A stretch of 64,000 nt of DNA from Sarcomyxa edulis (lineage: Eukaryota; Basidiomycota; Agaricomycetes; Agaricales; Mycenaceae): contig QUOL01000020.1 in assembly GCA_009761415.1 (NCBI GenBank), positions 248,001-312,000 of the forward strand, given 5' to 3'. Both the position numbers and the translations under genes were made by a program. Below the pieces are notes generated by a model. The model did no database searches and was not told the DNA's origin. It worked only from the letters and a program-made list of their open reading frames with translations. Of this stretch, positions 22,640 to 33,240 are shown piece by piece. Positions within the stretch are counted from its first letter, which is position 1; each line of letters opens with the position of its first letter.

Positions 22640-22935
22640 TCAGTTTACTAATGCATAGGTCAATATCTCATATCTTCCCAAACCGATACTTAGATACACG
22701 ACGATACTGGAAGCCCACTGCAAATTTTGCGAATGCATCCACAGGACTCTCGAGAAGCTATACATAGATCTCACCTTCAAGCTCCAAATCTTGTCAAACT
22801 CTCAATGGGGGACTTACGATGTCGATGTCGAAGAGGGTTAGGTTGATGGGAATGAGAGTGAGGAAGCTGGAAGGAGCTCGGAGACGTATATGTATGGAGA
22901 TGAGTGGCGATTCAATGAAGGATGGCGGAAGATAG
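22640..22935 (+). pseudogene. decayed relic 1 of the F-box-like family
   Basis: GCATAGGTCAATATCTCATA near 22653 aligns with the start of copies A and B (ATGGGTCAATCCTTCATA). GATACACGACGATACTGG aligns with the codons for DKRQCWG. Near 22820 CGATGTCGATGTCGAAGAGG matches the codons for the conserved C-terminal VEEGW region, and GAAGCTGGAAGGAGCT follows. The middle of the gene is missing and the frame is broken. Only the two ends of the family remain, about 300 bases in all. Confidence 0.6.
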
Positions 22936-22984
22936 CATATATAGGAACTGCAGAGGAGGATCTCTTCCTCTCAGACTCAAGTCG

Positions 22985-23290
22985 CTGTCAGTTTACTGAT
23001 ACATGGGTCGGGCTAATATCTCATATTCTTCAAGATAGATACACGACACTACAAAGCTGGAAGCCCAATGTGAATTCCGCGAAATGCATCCATCGGGACT
23101 CGAATGAAGCTATCGATCTTACTCAATGGAGGAAATTCCGATGTCGATGTCGAAGAGGGTTAACTGGGCTGATGTGAGTGAATGGGGAAGCTGGAAAGGA
23201 GCTTGGAGAAATATGGAGATACGTATCGATTGAATTCAATGAAGGCTTGCATGAATAGAAACTGCAGAGGATCAGTCGGGATGTAAGATC
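22985..23290 (+). pseudogene. decayed relic 2 of the F-box-like family
   Basis: ACATGGGTCGGGCTAATATC then TCATATTCTTCAAGATAGAT (about 23002-23040) matches the first codons of copy A (TTCATATTCTTCAACATCGA). It ends near 23150-23230 with the same VEEGW-like block and GAAAGGAGCTTGGAGAAATA, which equals the KELGEIW codons. It is a tandem partner of relic 1, about 345 bases away, and shares the same internal deletion. The deletion therefore preceded the local duplication. Confidence 0.62.
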
Positions 23291-23613
23291 TCTCCCTACT
23301 CTAATCTAGATAAGATGTCTTCGCTAGTCATTTTGACCTGGAACTATCTATCTCCTTCCAACCCTCTGTCAATTCATGAATCTCCTGCCCTGCAAGCCAT
23401 CGTCGTCGCATAGACCGAGTACGCGTTCCCCGGGCCGTCCCTCCCTGCGCCTTTTGTGTTTGTGTTATAAGCCGAACAAGTCCGAACCGAAGCCCATTCG
23501 TCGATCCACGAGTCCTGGTCGAGTCATTTCAATTCATCTCTTCCTCTTCCTCATCCACCTCCTCCCAACCTCCTCATCCATCCAAGTGTTAGAAGTACCG
23601 TGCTCCTGCTGCG

Positions 23614-25604
23614 ATGCCACTCCTACGCAACCCAACACCTCAAGAAACCCCCACATCCCGCTGGATAGTCCAAAAATACGGCGGAACATCCGTCGGTAAA
23701 TTCTGTGTTCAAATCGCAAAAGATATCGTTCCGTCCTACCTTCGTCCTTCCCCTTCCCTCTCCCCCTCTCCTTCATCCACCTCCCCCTCCTCCCCCTCTC
23801 CCAACGACACCACCACCCAACCCACCCCACGCAACAAAATAGCCATCGTCTGCTCCGCCAGATCCGGCTCAACAAAAGCCCTCGGAACCACCAACCTCCT
23901 CCTCCGCGCTGCCAGTGAGGCGCTGGCGTCGGGTCCGGCGGTTAGGAGGGGTGTGGTTCATGAGAATTTCGTTTCGTCGCCTGGGACGCCGACGGGGATG
24001 GGGACGGGGACGGGGACGGGGTTGTTCACGAGGAGTCCGAGTCCTAGTCCTAGTCCGTCTTCACCACGCTCGTCTTCGTTCTCATCATCCCATTCCCATT
24101 CCCATTCCAACTCGGGCTCGGTCGTGTCTTTCTCCGCTCTCCAAATGACACCACAAAATCAAGACCACTGCGAAGCCTCCCCAACTTCCCCCCCACCCCA
24201 CCCACCCCACCAAACAACCATCTCCCTCCTCCTCTCCGAACACCTAACCGCAGCCCGCACATCCGTTCGCGATCCGGATATATTGAGGGAATTGGAGTAT
24301 GAGATACAGAGGGATTGTCATTGGTTGGGGGCGTTTTTGGGGGCGGCTGTGGTGAGTGGTTGTGTGCTTTTTTGTTTGGTTTGAGGAGGAGGGGGGGGAG
24401 GTGTTTCGTTTTTTCGAGGAGATGTCTAAACTGCTCCTTCCTCGATGATGTCCCCCTCTGCTTTCTTTCACGGAGACGTTCCTACTCCTTTCTTCCTCGA
24501 TGATGTCCCTCCCCCTCCCTCCTTTATTCCACGGCTCCTTCCAAACTTCCCTGTCCTAAACTCACCCCCCCCCCTCCCTTTATGCACATCTAACAGGTAA
24601 TAGACGAAATCTCCCCCCGCTCCCGGGACAACATCGTTGGCCTGGGCGAACGTCTGGCGTGTAAGATTGTGGCTGCTGTTTTGAGGGATCAGGTGCGTTG
24701 GTTTTTGGGTGTTGGGTGTACTACGTTGTTGACTTCGTTATAACTTCCACCTTCCCTCGACTCGGATCATCCTCGAACTTCCCCCCTCCCCTCCCCTGCA
24801 TTGTCCATTCTCCAATTTCCTTGATATAATCTACCAACTTCCTCCACCTTCAATCCAACTTCGTCTTCCCCTCATCATCATTCTCAAACTCCATTCTCCA
24901 ACTTCCTTCCTTCCTTCACCCCTTCCTTCCTTCCAACACACTTCCTTCCCCCCCTTCATCTTCCTTCCTTCCTTCCTCCCCCCTCGTTTTCCCTCCACCC
25001 CACCTCACCTCTCCACCTCCCCCCTTCTCCTTTACCCTCCTCCTCACCTTACTTACCCCACCTCGCGACAACAGGGCATAGACGCAGAATACGTCTCACT
25101 CGAAAACATCGTTCCCGAGGGAGATGAGTTGGATGGTGGGAGCGGGAGCGGTGAGTTCACTTCATTTTTGAAACCATTTGAGGCCTTGGTCGGCCATCTA
25201 CGTTCTTTTTTTTTGCGTGTGGCTTTGGTCGGCCATCGAACCCCCCACCCACTGCGTGTTTCGCGTAATGCGTGATTTTAGACGCGTATACGACGCTCTC
25301 TCTCCTGCCTCACCCCCCTTGACTGTGCTTTAACTCTGCCATACTAACCCCCCCTCCTTTTTACCCCCCCCCCTCCTTCCCCTCCCCACCCCAATTCCAC
25401 CAATACTCCACCGATACTAACCCCCCTCTTTATCCCCCCTCCTTCCCCCCAACCCCTTACACAGCCCCAACCCTAGACCAAACATTCTACGACCGCCTCT
25501 CCGTCGCACTCGGAGAACGCCTCCGCGCGTGTGAGGAGAGTGGGAGGGTGCCGGTTGTTACTGGTGAGTTGCTTATATTCGTGTTCGTGTTCGTATTCGT
25601 GTTT

Positions 25605-25640
<36 letters not shown>

Positions 25641-27744
25641 ATATTCGTGTTTCGTGTTCGTATCGTATTCCATTCTATTTCATTGGGTCGCGTTTCGTAC
25701 TCTATTCTATTTTACAGTATTCGGTCAAATTCTATTCTATGAGGGTTTCGTACTTATATTTCCCGAGGGTTGGGTTTCGTATCCTATTCCAGTCTATTCG
25801 ATTGGGGTTTCGCGTTGCGTTGGGTACTTGTCACACACATTTGTGTTCTTCGTTATACCTCCCTTTCTTTCTCTCTCTCTCTCTCTTGCAAATCCACAAA
25901 ATCAATCCGCAAACTAACCCCCCCCCCCTCCTCCCCAACCCCCAGGTTTCTTCGGCCCAGTCCCCGGCTCCCTCCTCCACCAAATAGGCCGCGGCTACAC
26001 CGACCTCCTCTCCGCCCTCCTAGCTGTCGGTCTAGGGGCTGAGGAGTTGCAGATATGGAAGGAGGTTGATGGGATTTTCACTGGTGCGTTGTTTGGTTTG
26101 GTGTTTTGGGTGACAGTTACTGATGCGCCGAAACACTAATCACGAAAACCTCTTAATCACGACCTACGAACGAACAACGACAACCTTTTACGAAACGAAT
26201 TACCACGAACTACAACGAAATACGCCACTCACTCACTCATCCGAATCCACCTCCGAACGAACGAACTACGAACGAACCTCACATGAACGAACGAATGAAC
26301 TACGCAACACCACAGCCGACCCCCGAAAAGTCCTCACAGCCCGTCTCATACCCACAATCTCACCAGACGAAGCGGCGGAGTTGACGTATTATGGGAGTGA
26401 GGTCGTGCATCCGTTTACTATGGAGCAGGTGCGTTCTTTGAGGTTTTTTGTGTTGGGTTTTTGGTTTTGGCGTTTTGTGTGGGAGTTGGGGGAGGGGTGG
26501 GGGGGTTTTGGGATTGGGTGGTGTGGGTTGGGTGGGGTTTTGTGGGGTGGGAGTTGGACGTTTTCCTTTCCTTCTTTTTTGGGATTGGGAGTTCGGTTTT
26601 GGGATTGGTTGGGAGTTGGATTGGGGCGGATTGAGGACGTACAATGTCTCAGAAACCACAATCGTGATATGACGGCGTACGTGCGTGGTGCAAAATGCAA
26701 TGCCATTGTAGTGTCATTGTGACGAGGGTATTGCGACGGTGAATGACTTACAATGGCAATAGTAGGTATGAGCCCTAAAGATTGGGATGGATTGGGATTG
26801 TCGAGTATTGATCGACTGACTACTTAATCCTCTTTCTTTCTTTCTTTCTCTTTCTGTCATTGTGTCGATACGATTACGCATCCTTACCTGAACCTTCACA
26901 ACACACCCAGGTCATCCGCAAAAAAATCCCCATCCGGATCAAAAACGTCGAAAACCCAAAAGGCGGCGGGACCGTCATCCAACCCGATTCCTCGCCGTCG
27001 CATTCACCCTCGCGCCGCCATTCCCATTCCACCCCCTCTCCCACATCCCCCACCTCCACCAACCCCGCCCACACCTCCGCCCACCCCACCCACCCAACCC
27101 AAAAACTCCCAACAGCAGTCACCATCAAAGAAAACATAACCGTCCTCAACATCAACTCGAACCGCAAGAGCGTCTCGCATGGGTTTTTGGCGGGGATATT
27201 TGGGACGTTGGATCGGTTTGGAGTTGTTGTTGATTTGATTAGTACGAGTGAGGTGCATGTTAGTATGGCGTTGGAGGGTGGGGGTGGGGAGGGAGGGAAG
27301 GGAAATGGGAAGTTGGAGAGGTTGATTGCGGAGTTGAGGAAGAGTGGGAGTGTGAGTTTCTTCTAAAATATATTTTGAAAGTTTCGGTGTGGCGTTATGT
27401 TTTTCCTTCTTGATTCTTTCGCGGCAGAGTTATAAGCATACTAACACTCCCTTCCCTCCCTCCCCTCCCCTCTCCCCCAGGTCTCAATCCACCCCGACAT
27501 GGCCATCCTCTCCCTCGTCGGCAAACAAATGCGCAACATGGTCGGTATCGCCGGTCGTATGTTCACAACCCTAGCCCAAGGCAACGTCAACATCGAGATG
27601 ATCTCCCAAGGGGCGAGCGAGATTAATATATCGTGTGTTATTGAGGGGAGGGATGCGGTCAAGGCGTTGAATTTGATTCATCAGAGTTGTTTGCAGATTC
27701 GGGAGGAGGGGGTTAGGGGGAGGGTTGGGCCTTGGTTGTTTTAG
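23614..27744 (+). CDS. HOM3: aspartokinase (aspartate kinase)
   Basis: Eight exons (23614-24351, 24597-24692, 25075-25150, 25465-25563, 25946-26083, 26316-26428, 26911-27351, 27481-27744) join to 654 aa. The kinase domain opens WIVQKYGGTSVGKF and continues DEISPRSRDNIVGLGERLA, VPVVTGFFGPVPGSLLHQIGRGYTD, EELQIWKEVDGIFTADPRKV and ELTYYGSEVVHPFTMEQV. Two ACT domains follow (VTIKENITVLNINSNRKSVSHGFLAGIF and MAILSLVGKQMRNMVGIAGRMF). The enzyme phosphorylates aspartate, the first step to threonine, methionine and homoserine, and the ACT domains normally carry threonine feedback control. A Ser/Pro low-complexity insert sits at about residues 45-70 and 130-200, making the protein longer than the usual 520 to 600 aa. 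Introns are long for this genome (129 to 482 bases) and made of C- or T-rich microsatellites. Confidence 0.92.
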
Positions 27745-28575
27745 GTTTAGGAGGGTGTGTCGGTGTGTGTGTGGGAGAGGGAGAGGGAGAGGAGAAAAGG
27801 ATAGGGAATGGAATGGAATCAAAAAGTAAAATGGTGTACTCGTACAATCATGGATGTACACTCGCAGAGCCAGCGCCACACTCGACACGGCTCAAAAAAT
27901 CAAAATCGCGGAATCTTGGGTATTTCTTCGCTCTGATTTCGTCGGCTATCTTTCGCCCCGATTTCGTCGGCTATTTTTCACTCCGATTTCGACGGCTGTT
28001 GTCGTCGCACTAGCAGATGCACTGTTGTAGACGAAATTACATAGATGATACTTGTGCGATTGAACTATTGGCATTGCATAATATCGGAGACGCGTCGCCT
28101 ATAATGAGACGCGTCGAAGGTTTGCTTCGACACGTGATGTGTGATGCGTGACGTACCCACTGCCACGCGTGGTCTCCGACTCTCCGAGTCCGATTTTCGA
28201 TTTCTGAACTGCTTGGAGTGACACTCTTGGACCGATTTTAAAACCTATCGCAAGTGGAGTTCGACTTCGGGAGACTACAACTATACTTTTTGTACCTCAT
28301 CTACCAAGTTGTCTGACTGGTCTATCGACCAGACGATCTTGAGACGATCGATTCTTTATAGGTTATCTCCCGAGTGCGTTTCAGTGTACCCGAACACTCT
28401 GTTGCATCGCGTTTGGGTCAGGGAGACTTCAAGGACAACTTAGTTGACCAAGGTAAGTATAAATAAATCGTTTCGCTTTGTCTTTTGCTTATCTTGGAAC
28501 TCGCTGTACACTCAAACCTATCGTAAATTGCAAATAGATAGGGAGCCAGCTAAAATCGAGTCGGAGGTGGCGCAT
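27745..28575. other. intergenic region with a three-unit 25-bp tandem repeat
   Basis: Three copies of a 25-base unit with core CCGATTTCGTCGGCTAT start near 27930, 27955 and 27980. GT and GAGAGG microsatellites lie just after the aspartokinase stop. The right end is the F-box gene promoter and leader. A GTAAGT-to-CAAATAG intron (28452-28545) is likely in that leader, just before the chosen start. Confidence 0.55.
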
Positions 28576-30252
28576 ATGAACGAACAGAAAACTCTTGAGC
28601 ATGCTCGAGAGGAAATTGACGAGGAAATACAGACTCTTCTCGAGTCTCTCCGATCTCCGAGGAAGGATACACACACCGATGTCGAATACTCTATCCGAGC
28701 GCTCCGAACGAAGCATAACACACTCGCCCCGATTTCTTGTCTCCCACCGGAAACACTCTGTGACATATTTGCGTTTGCAGGTGCCGACCAAAAGACGTTT
28801 GACATAGTATGGATCGGATCGATATCACACGTTTGCAAGCACTGGCGAGACGTTGCTCTTGCATTTCCCGACTTGTGGGTCCACATTTTTCCGGATCGAT
28901 ATCGGTGGGCGGAAGAGTTGTTGAAGAGATCCAGGCTGACGCCTCTTATTGTCGCCGTTGACATTGGATACAGGCCGTCCCCCAAAGTCCTTGAATCAGT
29001 GTGGTCCGTCATGAGGCATGCCAGGCGATTCCGCGAACTACGTGTAAACGCTACCAAGTCGGATATTATGAGGATCTTCCCTATCACTCAACCGACTGAT
29101 ACTTCCTTTCTGGAAACCCTTTCCCTTTGTTTACACAAGGCTAACGAGCCTCCCAACACAAAGCATGTCTATACATTCCCGGGGATTCATTTGGCATTGC
29201 GCAGTCTAGAGCTTCTGGACTGTAGCATTCGTTGGGACTCGACGAATCTCTCTGGACTTGCGCACCTCACTTTACACAGATTCAAAGACATCTTCCCAAC
29301 CTTCCCTCAATTACTCGATATCTTGGGGAGGATTCCTACTTTGGAGACCCTCTATCTCAACGATGTTCGCCGCAATGCATCTATTCCACGGCCACGGCCT
29401 GCTAATCGTGTCATCAGTCTTCCTTGTCTCACCCTCTTTCGTTCAGCCTCTCGAGTTCTGGAGTGCGCACAACTGCTCGATCATCTTACTTATCCACCAG
29501 TCGCTCATCTGAAGCTTTTTTGTGTCTGTGAAAACATGATAAACATCGGTATCTCTTGCATCGTCCCAGCATTGTCGAAGGTGAGCGAAAACGAGGAAGG
29601 CATTGAGCAGCCCGTTCGCTGTCTTGCTATTGCAAAGGACAGGATGTCGCATTTCTGGCTGCAGGCATGGACGGGACCCTGCTTCTCTAAACTCTCTGAA
29701 GGCCCACAATTTGACGTCAAATTGAAATTATTAAGGTCAAACTCGGGTAATAACCTAAATCCAATCGAGCGTGTTGCATCGCAGTTGTGTCGAGCACTCT
29801 CTTGGACCCACTTGGACACTCTCCACGTTTCTAACATCCATTTTGACGCAACAGAATGGTTGGAGATCTTCGGGGGACTAATTGGATTGAAGACCATCCG
29901 TACCTGTAGCCCCACGGCTTGTGGCATTGTGGATGCGATTATCAAAGGAGTGGACGAGAGTTCTGCTGCCAGTGACGAACATGGTCAAAATCCACTAACC
30001 CAGAAGACCGAGGCGATTAGTGCTTATTTCCCTGCATTGAGGGTTCTGATCCTCGAAAATGTTTACTTCTACGACGAAGAACCTGAACAGTATCTCGATA
30101 TGGATCGGCTACATACTTGTTTAACGCAGCGACGTGCAGTCGAAATCGAGGAGCTCCATCTCATCCGTTGCCACCACATCGACGGCGCAGATGTCGACCT
30201 TCTCAGCCGTACTATCAAAAGAGTGGAATGGGATGGTATCGGTCAGGATTGA
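28576..30252 (+). CDS. F-box protein with N-terminal coiled coil
   Basis: A single-exon coding region of 558 aa from ATG 28576. The first 70 residues are a charged helix (MNEQKTLEHAREEIDEEIQTLLESL...SIRALRTKHNTLAP), typical of the coiled-coil leader of Agaricomycete F-box proteins. The F-box follows: ISCLPPETLCDIFAFAG...IGSISHVCKHWRDVALAFPDLW. The remainder is leucine-rich and irregular, as in F-box/LRR-like receptors, with no defined catalytic domain. In the family the F-box binds Skp1 and the C-terminus selects targets for ubiquitination. This gene is unrelated in sequence to the 10-14 kb F-box-like pair. Its family is strongly expanded in Agaricomycetes, so orthology is not implied. Confidence 0.85.
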   Translation: MNEQKTLEHAREEIDEEIQTLLESLRSPRKDTHTDVEYSIRALRTKHNTLAPISCLPPETLCDIFAFAGADQKTFDIVWIGSISHVCKHWRDVALAFPDLWVHIFPDRYRWAEELLKRSRLTPLIVAVDIGYRPSPKVLESVWSVMRHARRFRELRVNATKSDIMRIFPITQPTDTSFLETLSLCLHKANEPPNTKHVYTFPGIHLALRSLELLDCSIRWDSTNLSGLAHLTLHRFKDIFPTFPQLLDILGRIPTLETLYLNDVRRNASIPRPRPANRVISLPCLTLFRSASRVLECAQLLDHLTYPPVAHLKLFCVCENMINIGISCIVPALSKVSENEEGIEQPVRCLAIAKDRMSHFWLQAWTGPCFSKLSEGPQFDVKLKLLRSNSGNNLNPIERVASQLCRALSWTHLDTLHVSNIHFDATEWLEIFGGLIGLKTIRTCSPTACGIVDAIIKGVDESSAASDEHGQNPLTQKTEAISAYFPALRVLILENVYFYDEEPEQYLDMDRLHTCLTQRRAVEIEELHLIRCHHIDGADVDLLSRTIKRVEWDGIGQD

Positions 30253-30310
30253 TTGCATTGCCCACTTCACCGACATATCCGTTGCTCAGCTATACGTTCT
30301 TTTCTGAATA

Positions 30311-32369
30311 CTACCCAAGATCTGCACCCCCTTCTTTTGCGGAAAGTCTCGATACACTCAGCACCCGAAAAATGATGAACAAGAATCCTGCTGCCACAAA
30401 GCCCACGAGAAGCCCGATATCTCCTGTCCCAGTTTGTGCAATTGGTCCGATGTACCAGACTTGGGACATAGATGGGATGATGACAGCAAAGGATCCAAAA
30501 AATGCTAATATGGCTGGTGCGCATGGTGGTAGTCGCTTGGGGTTGTCCCAATCCTGGACGTTGTATAGTTGAAAGTTATTCTTACGGAAAATGAAATGCT
30601 CCGCCAGGACGATGGCTGCGAAGGATGCAGACCAATAGCCAATTATACCTTGAGCCATGGTTAATATTTTGTGACGGTCGTCGTGTTTTGAACTTACTGA
30701 GGATGTTCACGAGAGTGCCATAGAATCGGGTGGCTCCTATTATAGCCAACGGAATCAGTCTAAAAGAGACTTCCTTCAGAAACAAGGTGACTATTGAAAC
30801 GAACACGAAAAACATACATAGCCTCGGCTACTATAAGATAGACATATCTTGGTACCTTGGCAAACCAAGGCGAGATGGCCATGAAACTCGTACCGAAGGA
30901 GTACATAGTAGGAGCTGCCGCGCTAGGAGTCGTAAGAGCGAGGACAACAGTGAGGAATTTACCGAAACCCCCGGTGGGTTCAAGGACTGCAAAAATGAGC
31001 CCTCCGACGTTATTACCGTTGTCACTACCGGCCTCCCAAGACGGTATCGAGAGGGCAGACGCCGCGAATACGCCCCCAAGCATGTGTCCTGTGATCTATA
31101 TGACAGATCAATCATTCGAGCGAGGATGTCAACCACAGTACATACTCACACTAGCGACGAAGAATCCTAGGTATGAGTAAACAAATGTTTTCATACTGCC
31201 AATATGTCATTAGTTGGAGGAATTCGGAAAAGACACCAACGTACCTAGAAGCCTTCGCATCGTGATATACACCATAATCCGGAGTCATCGTGCACCAGCT
31301 TAAAACACTCGCCGCAACAGTAGTCCCGAAGGATAGAACATTTGCAGGTGTTGGGGCAGCCACTCTGGTAGCACTCAGGTGCTTCCCTCCGACGCCGAGC
31401 ATCACGATGAAAGTGATAACATTCGGAATCCAAGAAAGTGTTCCGAACCTGATTAATACTGAGGACATGGTTGGCATCGTCAAATCTGTCCATCCGCCTA
31501 CCAATGAACAACTCTGTAGCCACAGAACGTGAGCTAGCCAGTATTCAGTACCTTGCAAGACTCGAAACAACGGCCCATGCACACTCACTACAAGACAAAT
31601 AATCCCGATGATAACGATTCCAACCGTGTCGTTGAGATTATCAGACACACTAGCAAGTGCCTGCCCGCCGACTATACAATTGAGAATGAGGAATCCTTGT
31701 AAGGAGATAGCATTGAGAACGCTCGGGATAATGGACCCGTAGAACCTATTTCTAGTTCAGTGATACCTCGAATGATCAGGAACGATAGACCTTACCCCCA
31801 CGAAAAGCGTGACTGGACCATAGCACGCGTTCCGAGTTTAGGCCCAAATACAGCACTGCGTAGTCCTTAAAGCATCAGCAATCTTCTGGGCAAGGTCACG
31901 GAGTCATACAAATATGCTGGTACGGCGCAGAAACTGGGGAGTCAGATAGTCGAAAGAATTAGCAAGGTCCAATATAAAACCATTGCAGCCGAGGACTCAC
32001 ACCAAGTCGATCATCAAAACAACGAGGAGTGTATCTCTAGTTCCCAGAGAGAAAAAGAAGGGACCGATGCTCCCCGTACTGAATCTAAGTTAGCCTGATA
32101 GTTTAGCATTGAGGTCAAAAAATGGGGTAGATGTTTGCATACGTGAAGATATTCATGTTGGCAGAAAACCATACCATGAACATCTGATACAGTCGAGGAT
32201 CGACGCGTAATTCAACTGGGACCGGGGAGATTCCATGAGTCTCAATACCCCAACGCAAGAGAAAGTCGGTCATTCGGGTGGAGATCTGGGCTAATTTAGT
32301 ATGCGAGTCTTCATTGTCGGTGGGAATTGGATGAACAGTAGTTTGCGCAGTCTCTTTCTTTTCGTCCAT
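30311..32369 (-). CDS. purine-cytosine permease (NCS1 family)
   Basis: Starts MDEKKETAQTTVHPIP (ATG 32369) and reads through many introns to AKEGGADLG (stop 30311). The N-terminus has RWGIETHGISPVPVELRVDPRLYQMFMVWFSANMNIFTY, the signature of Fcy2-type permeases. Later stretches are SIIPSVLNAISLQGF, GGWTDLTMPTMSSVLIRFGTLSWIPNVI, SWCTMTPDYGVYHDAKA, FFVASITGHMLGGVFA and GPIAQTGTGDIGLLVGFVAAGF. About twelve membrane segments are expected. These plasma-membrane H+ symporters import adenine, guanine, hypoxanthine and cytosine. Substrate range cannot be read here. It lies tail to tail with the F-box gene, with 58 bases between stops. Confidence 0.88.
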
Positions 32370-32750
32370 GGGGAAGATTGTATGAACGAAATGCCGAGAG
32401 GTCCAATCTTTATACTTATCTGTAGGACGCTGCAAAGATAAGACAACGGGAAACGTTATCCTGTTCGGGTGGGCGCCATCAAGAAGAAGAGAAGAAATCC
32501 ACGCGCGCGTGCTGGTATCGTATTCTTGTCTGCTCTGCTAATCAGTGCTGCGGGGACTGTCATCGTCGGGTCTATGTTTTGATACCGAGCTTGGAGCTTA
32601 TAAAGAGTCTAATGGAGACGGAAGAAGAATAAGTTATTCGCGCATGATAGAAATACAGAAATGTGCTCGATCCAGGAACACCTCGTTACTGCCGCTGTAT
32701 CGATATCTTGAGCACCCCACCATTGAGTTCTACCTGTGGTCACGGATCAT

Positions 32751-33240
32751 CTAGACGACTCGTCTTCTTCGGCTGGATAATCGGTTCGTCTGCATTGACA
32801 CTCTCCGATCCGTCATCTTTCGCAATTTCTCCATAAGTTCTCTTGCGAGGAAAGCCGTGTCGTTCTCCTCCTCGTATTTGACGAGCTGCTCGTCAATTGG
32901 TTCTAGTATGAGGATATCCGAAGACGCGAGAGTCTTGCAATGGGAAAGTCGGAAAATGGTTATGAATTCGTGACGAAATATTTTGACGTCGATCGTAGCA
33001 AGATCAGATGAAGCCATACTTGGCGCGGTCACTGAAACTAGGATAGAGCAGATATGGATATATAATTCTCAGTTCGAGATGTATGACTGAAAAAATACCT
33101 TGGACAAGACATATATCTCCTTGTATTCTCGCGAATGCAAATTGTCCTCCAGCTATGGAAGGTAATGCGAAAGCAATGTTACAACTTGGAGAAGGCTTGA
33201 TAGTACGTGATTGAGAGTAGAGTGAGCATGAGTAAGCCAT
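32751..33240 (-). CDS. hypothetical protein, two exons
   Basis: Exon 1 (33240-33099) codes MAYSCSLYSQSRTIKPSPSC and ends at a GT. Exon 2 starts at 33037 after TATCCTAG. The 142-aa protein has a central acidic Leu-rich helix (DEQLVKYEEENDTAFLARELMEKLRKMTD) and ends in RRRR. No known domain is recognised. It lies upstream of the permease and points the same way. Confidence rests only on the good splice sites and phase, not on a homologue. Confidence 0.4.

Noticed and set aside
25473..25917. Frames of CSCSYSCL or HEHEHEYEH repeats
   Set aside because: They are translations of the TTCGTG microsatellite inside an aspartokinase intron.
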